DNA from: Actinobacteria bacterium HGW-Actinobacteria-1
Lineage (GTDB): Bacteria; Actinomycetota; Coriobacteriia; Anaerosomatales; Anaerosomataceae
DNA: 64,000 bases
Direction of reading: 5' to 3'
Assembly (NCBI GenBank): GCA_002841355.1
Contig: PHFB01000001.1
Coordinates: 124,001-188,000, forward strand
Shown here: positions 60,395 through 64,000 of the stretch, one piece after another
How the letters are laid out: every line of letters begins with the position of its first letter
Position numbering within the stretch: the first letter of the stretch is position 1
Translations under genes and position numbers: made by a program
Notes under the pieces: model-generated
What the model saw: only the letters and a program-made list of their open reading frames with translations
Databases searched by the model: none
Told to the model about the DNA's origin: nothing

Positions 60395-60451
60395 GTCCAC
60401 TCGTGTCTCAAGACAAGAATGCCGTCGGCATCAGATAGGAACGGAACAGAG

Positions 60452-60796
60452 ATGAACAGGATCCGAGCGATCGAGCAGCAGCAGATCAATGAAGAACTGC
60501 CCGAGTTCTCGGTTGGCGATACCGTCAAGGTGAGCTACAAGGTCGTCGAAGGCACGAAGGAACGCGTTCAGCCGTTCCAGGGAATCGTCATCCGCCGCCA
60601 CGGTGCTGGTGCCCGCGAGACCTTCACGGTCCGCAAGGTATCGTACGCCGTTGGTGTGGAGCGTACCTTCCCGGTGCACTCGCCCAAGATCATGAAGCTC
60701 GAGGTCGTCACCCGCGGTAAGGTCCGCCGCTCCAAGCTGTACTACCTCCGCGACAAGGTGGGCAAGGCTGCCCGCGTCAAGGAACTGCGCTTCTAG
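60452..60796 (+). CDS. rplS: 50S ribosomal protein L19
   Basis: A 114-residue L19 with the conserved [51 protein letters not shown] and [10 protein letters not shown] segments. The ATG at 60452 gives the normal N-terminus; the upstream in-frame start at 60365 lies in the promoter. Its own promoter and terminator make it a single-gene transcript. Confidence 0.97.
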   Translation: MNRIRAIEQQQINEELPEFSVGDTVKVSYKVVEGTKERVQPFQGIVIRRHGAGARETFTVRKVSYAVGVERTFPVHSPKIMKLEVVTRGKVRRSKLYYLRDKVGKAARVKELRF

Positions 60797-60822
60797 AACG
60801 CGCATCCACAGAACGAACGCGC

Positions 60823-60848
60823 CAGGCCCGGGATTCTTCCCGGGCCTG
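60823..60848 (+). terminator. Intrinsic terminator after rplS
   Basis: CAGGCCCGGG pairs perfectly with CCCGGGCCTG around ATTCTT, followed by TTCGTATT. The T-run is broken but the stem is very stable. Confidence 0.75.
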
Positions 60849-60894
60849 TTCGTATTCCGGTAGGCTAGAGACGCCCACGTACCGAGGAGATCCG

Positions 60895-61671
60895 GTGTCA
60901 GAGCCAACCGTCGCAGAGATCAGCCGAACCATCGCGAGCGCATCGCTGAGCGAGCTGCCGTCACTTCTCGAGCGCTACGCGCGCGACACACGCTCGGGCG
61001 TGGTGGCTGCGCTTGCCTCGGCAAGACGGCGAATGGAGCGCGACGACGCGGAGTGCAAGCGGCTCGACAGGATGGCTGAGCTGCAGGCCACGCTGCACGA
61101 AAGCGGCGTGATGGTCGTTGCGGGAGTCGACGAGGTCGGTAGAGGCTGTCTCGCTGGCCCTGTGACTGCAGGTGCTGTGATCCTGCCGGTCACGGCGCGC
61201 ATCACCGGAATCGACGACTCCAAGCGCCTGAAGCCGGTGACCCGCGTGCAGCTCGATGCCGAGATCCGCACCGTCGCACACGCTGTGGCGGTCGCTCACG
61301 TAGAACCCTCGGTCATCGATGCGATCGGCATAGCCCCGGCGAACCTGCTCGCGATGCGTCGCGCTGTCGAGTCTCTGGGGGTCGAGGTCGAGCATGTGTT
61401 GATCGATGGGCTGCCGGTCGATGTGGGACGACCATCCACAGCGGTTGTCGGTGGCGACCGGCTCGTGTCTGCGATCGCCGCAGCGTCCATCGTCGCCAAA
61501 GTCGCTCGAGACGCCCTCATGCGTGAGATGGACGCTCAGTTTCCCGAGTACGGATTCGCGCTCAACAAGGGATACGGGACGCTGGAGCATATCGAAGTCA
61601 TCGCCCGGATCGGTCCGTGCAAGCTACATCGCATGAGCTTCTCGCCGTGCTCACAGGTCACGCTGTTCTAA
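60895..61671 (+). CDS. rnhB: Ribonuclease HII
   Basis: Removes ribonucleotides from DNA; 258 residues. The catalytic core starts near residue 75 with VAGVDEVGRGCLAGPV, followed by IDDSKRL, and the later Asp in ASIVAKVARD; it ends HRMSFSPCSQVTLF. The first 70 residues form a helical extension with several Arg, as in Bacillus-type RNase HII. The start is GTG 60895 with CGAGGAGA upstream. Confidence 0.94.
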   Translation: MSEPTVAEISRTIASASLSELPSLLERYARDTRSGVVAALASARRRMERDDAECKRLDRMAELQATLHESGVMVVAGVDEVGRGCLAGPVTAGAVILPVTARITGIDDSKRLKPVTRVQLDAEIRTVAHAVAVAHVEPSVIDAIGIAPANLLAMRRAVESLGVEVEHVLIDGLPVDVGRPSTAVVGGDRLVSAIAAASIVAKVARDALMREMDAQFPEYGFALNKGYGTLEHIEVIARIGPCKLHRMSFSPCSQVTLF

Positions 61672-61706
61672 CGCGGTTTCGCTGCCGGTAAGCGCTGGTT
61701 TCACGG

Positions 61707-61731
61707 CCTCCTCCATTCTCGGTGGAGGAGG
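61707..61731 (+). promoter_or_regulatory. Hairpin sequestering the yraN ribosome binding site
   Basis: CCTCCTCCA (61707-61715) is exactly complementary to TGGAGGAGG (61723-61731), around a 7-base loop. The right arm contains the AGGAGG Shine-Dalgarno sequence 8 bases before ATG 61740, while the left arm resembles the anti-Shine-Dalgarno end of 16S rRNA. When folded the mRNA would be poorly translated. Confidence 0.7.
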
Positions 61732-61739
61732 TGGTCCAT

Positions 61740-62105
61740 ATGGACAGAGTGGAGACCGGACGCCGAGGCGAAGACGCAGCGGCGGCGTATCTCGAGCGTA
61801 TCGGCATGACGGTGATCGACCGCAACTGGCGGTGTCCGGCAGGAGAGGTCGACGTCGTGTTCCTCGACGGGACGACTCTGGTGCTGTGTGAGGTGAAGAC
61901 CCGCACCACCGACGCCAAGGGCTCGCCAGAAGCAGCAGTCACTCCCCAGAAGCAGCGTCGCATCGCCCGGTTGGCAAAGGCGTACCTTGCAGACGCAGGA
62001 GCCGAGCCCTGCGCTGTGCGATTCGATGTGATCAGCATCAGGGTGCTTGCCGAGGACCGCGCACTGCTGAGGCATCATCGCGACGCTTTCACCGTGGACG
62101 GGTGA
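61740..62105 (+). CDS. YraN family predicted nuclease (UPF0102)
   Basis: A 121-residue protein with the restriction-endonuclease-like core RRGEDAAAAYLERIG, then DRNWRCPAGEVDVVFLDG and LVLCEVKTRT, in which Asp, Glu and Lys form a D-ExK-like site. Family members are linked to Holliday junction or DNA processing and lie next to comM/dprA as here. The start at 61740 follows GGAGGAGG; expression is probably limited by the overlapping hairpin. It precedes comM by one base. Confidence 0.9.
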   Translation: MDRVETGRRGEDAAAAYLERIGMTVIDRNWRCPAGEVDVVFLDGTTLVLCEVKTRTTDAKGSPEAAVTPQKQRRIARLAKAYLADAGAEPCAVRFDVISIRVLAEDRALLRHHRDAFTVDG

Positions 62106-62106
62106 C

Positions 62107-63588
62107 ATGCCACAGGCAACCGTCTTCGCTGCGACTATCGCCGGTGTCGAAGCGCTCCCCGTGGAGGTACAGGCCGATGTGACGTCCGGCCTACCCGGCT
62201 TCGGGATCGTCGGCCTTGCAGACACAGCCGTGCTCGAAGCACGCGACCGTGTGCGAAGTGCACTCCGAGCAGCCGGGTTCGAGTTCCCGAACGCGCGCGT
62301 TCTCGTGAACCTTGCCCCGGCGCCTTTGCGCAAGCATGGCACCGGCTTCGACCTGCCGATAGCGCTCGCGATTCTCACGGCGACGCGGCAGATCCCTGCG
62401 CAACTCACGGCAGGATCGACGGCGGTGGGGGAGCTCGCGCTCGACGGAAGCGTGCGTTCGGTCGCAGGCACGCTCGCTTACGCGCTTGCGGCTGCCCGCA
62501 GCGGACACGACCTCATCGGGCCAGGCGGTGCGCTTGGTGCTGCGCGTGCGGTCGACGGGCTGGCATGCCACCGGCTCGATGCGCTCCAGGAGCTGCGCAC
62601 TGGATTCTCCTCAGTCCCGGTGCCCGATCACGGCAGCGATGCACACTACGCCGAACCCGACCTGGCGGATGTCGCCGGGCATGCGTGCGCACGCCGCGTG
62701 CTTGAGGTTGCTGCCGCTGGCGGGCACAACCTCCTCATGGTCGGTCCGCCCGGCTCGGGTAAGACACTGCTTGCCCGGCGTTTGCCGGGCGTCCTACCTG
62801 CACTTGATGATGCCGAGCGGCTCGAGTCCGCACTGGTCCATTCGGTTGCCGGCCTCAACGAAGCACCCGTCCTTGCGGGTCAGCGGCCGTTTCGTGCACC
62901 GCACCACACGTGCTCGGTCGCCGGACTCGCCGGTGGAGGCTCTCCGCCTCGTCCAGGCGAGATGAGTCTCGCGCACAATGGCGTCCTGTTCCTGGATGAA
63001 CTCGCGGAGTTCTCGCCCTCGGCACTGCAGACGCTGCGTCAGCCCATGGAGGACGGATCGCTCACGCTCGTCCGTGCGGAAGGGCGGGTCCGCTATCCCG
63101 CGCGATTCACGCTTGTGGGGGCGATGAACCCCTGTCCGTGCGGATTCCTCGGCGATCCCGACCGTTCGTGCACCTGCGCTGACGGAATCATCAAGCGATA
63201 CAACGCTCGCGTCGGAGGCCCTCTCATGGATCGAATGGATCTGGTCGTGCGCGTCGATCGCATCGATCCGGACCTCTTGCTCGCCGCGGAGCCCGGCGAG
63301 TCATCGTCGATTGTCCGCCAACGCGTCCTTGTGACAAGAGAATTCGCCTTCGCCCGTGGCGGACTGTCGTCTGGACTGTCAGGGGCCGCGCTACTCCACG
63401 CATGCAGGCTCACAGGGAGCACTTCGCGCCTCTTCTCAGAGACCGCAAAACGCAATCACTTCTCGGGTCGTGCGGTCACTCGCGTCCTGCGCGTCGCGCG
63501 CACGCTGGCTGACATGGACGCCGAGAAGCGCGTCACTGCTGCGCATCTGGCCGAGGCCGTCGGATATCGGGGATGGGAGAGTCGATGA
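62107..63588 (+). CDS. comM: YifB family Mg-chelatase-like AAA+ ATPase (ComM)
   Basis: A 493-residue AAA+ helicase. The N-terminal Lon-like domain (FAATIAGVEALPVEVQADVTSGLPGFGIVGL) is followed by Walker A GPPGSGKT (about 217), Walker B GVLFLDELAEFS and a Cys-rich zinc segment (NPCPCGFLGDPDRSCTC). ComM promotes branch migration during integration of transforming DNA. The 3' end overlaps dprA (ATGA), so both act in DNA uptake or recombination. Confidence 0.94.
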   Translation: MPQATVFAATIAGVEALPVEVQADVTSGLPGFGIVGLADTAVLEARDRVRSALRAAGFEFPNARVLVNLAPAPLRKHGTGFDLPIALAILTATRQIPAQLTAGSTAVGELALDGSVRSVAGTLAYALAAARSGHDLIGPGGALGAARAVDGLACHRLDALQELRTGFSSVPVPDHGSDAHYAEPDLADVAGHACARRVLEVAAAGGHNLLMVGPPGSGKTLLARRLPGVLPALDDAERLESALVHSVAGLNEAPVLAGQRPFRAPHHTCSVAGLAGGGSPPRPGEMSLAHNGVLFLDELAEFSPSALQTLRQPMEDGSLTLVRAEGRVRYPARFTLVGAMNPCPCGFLGDPDRSCTCADGIIKRYNARVGGPLMDRMDLVVRVDRIDPDLLLAAEPGESSSIVRQRVLVTREFAFARGGLSSGLSGAALLHACRLTGSTSRLFSETAKRNHFSGRAVTRVLRVARTLADMDAEKRVTAAHLAEAVGYRGWESR

Positions 63589-64000
63589 CTACACCTGCGC
63601 GATATGAACTCTCGATCGGTGATAGTGCGTATCCCGACTGCCTCCGAGACCTGCCCGATCCCCCGCGCACCTTGTACGTGATGGGCTCACCTGCTTCGCT
63701 CGTTCCGGGACTCGGCGTGATCGGCGCACGAAAGGCGACGCCGTACGGCCTCTCGGGAGCACAGCGGTTTGCTGGCTGGGCGGCCGCCGCCGGTGTCACG
63801 ATCGTCTCTGGAGCCGCCATCGGCTGCGACCAAGCCGCCCAGCTCGCAGCGCGAGCAGGCGCGGGTTCGACAGTCGCGGTGCTCGGATGTGGCGCGGATG
63901 TCGACTACCCCTCCGGGTCTGCGGACTTGCTCTGCGACCTGCGCAAGAACTGCGCGGTAGTCTCAGAACTTCCGTGGGGAGCGCCGCCCGTCCGCTGGTC
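63585..64000 (+). CDS. dprA: DNA processing protein DprA, N-terminal part (cut by window edge)
   Basis: The first 138 residues of DprA, which protects incoming single-stranded DNA and loads RecA. The Rossmann-fold core is visible: VIGARKATPYG, SGAAIGCDQAAQLAARAG and VLGCGADVDYP, then SELPWGAPP. The usual SGLARGID motif reads SGAAIGCD, as remembered for Coriobacteriia. The N-terminal SAM-like domain is very short or absent. The gene continues past base 64000. Confidence 0.92.
   Translation, partial: MTTPARYELSIGDSAYPDCLRDLPDPPRTLYVMGSPASLVPGLGVIGARKATPYGLSGAQRFAGWAAAAGVTIVSGAAIGCDQAAQLAARAGAGSTVAVLGCGADVDYPSGSADLLCDLRKNCAVVSELPWGAPPVRW

Noticed and set aside
1-64000. Mobile elements, CRISPR arrays, prophage, integrase or attachment sites
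   Set aside because: No transposase, integrase or regularly spaced repeats were seen; all genes are chromosomal housekeeping or repair genes with uniform composition.

Overview
The window is GC-rich, gene-dense bacterial chromosome with no detectable transposon, phage or CRISPR array. It best fits an anaerobic Actinomycetota lineage, probably near the class Coriobacteriia. Support for this is a DnaQ-UvrC fusion, a SepIVA-like gene beside rsmD-coaD-yceD-rpmF, a DprA with a GCDQ motif, a tRNA-Glu with U72/A73, FabK instead of FabI, an ADP-forming acetyl-CoA synthetase, and Gram-positive type LexA boxes (CGAAC-N4-GTTCG). The placement is inferred from gene content only.

Layout. 1-2.2 kb: the 3' part of feoB and a radical-SAM methylthiotransferase lacking a TRAM domain. 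2.2-9.9 kb: a DNA-damage island. A LexA box sits inside the promoter of a small DUF6504-like gene followed by dnaE2; dinB is convergent with dnaE2; dinB and nfo (endonuclease IV) diverge from a second LexA-like box; a DnaQ-UvrC fusion overlaps nfo tail to tail. 10-13.4 kb: a very acidic Cys-tailed protein of unknown function, then a fused AAA+/VWA metal-chelatase-type protein preceded by a perfect palindrome around its predicted -10. 13.4-17.8 kb, all minus strand: rnpB, glnS, tRNA-Glu(CUC), tRNA-Gln(CUG), gltX and psiE, so both synthetases flank their own tRNAs.

17.8-25.6 kb: SAM riboswitch-metK, priA, def-fmt-rsmB, glpX. 25.6-31.4 kb: a zinc-ribbon protein, a PASTA protein with a degenerate amidase-like domain, a coiled-coil M23 peptidase, TPP riboswitch-thiT-thiN, and a GAF/HD-GYP signalling protein. 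31.4-39.3 kb: rpmB, then an Asp23-fakA-degV-recG-rsmD-coaD-sepIVA-like-yceD run, then rpmF (too short for usual ORF cut-offs). 39.3-50.5 kb: an ADP-forming acetyl-CoA synthetase fused in one chain, a DRTGG-domain partner, and the type II fatty acid cluster plsX-fabH-fabK-fabD-fabG-acpP-(second FabK-like flavoprotein)-fabF-rnc. 50.5-64 kb: smc-ftsY-sipS-ffh, a rhomboid-like protein, rpsP-khpA-rimM-trmD-lepB, rplS, rnhB, yraN, comM and the 5' part of dprA.

The genes are mostly packed in tightly coupled operons (ATGA/GTGA stop-start overlaps are frequent), with regulation visible in the short gaps: two riboswitches, two LexA boxes, several sigma70-type promoters, intrinsic terminators, and a hairpin that would hide the yraN ribosome binding site. 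The observations most worth checking are the SOS island, the self-contained Glx tRNA/synthetase cluster, the palindromic control region of the chelatase-type gene, the acidic Cys-tailed protein and the yraN hairpin.
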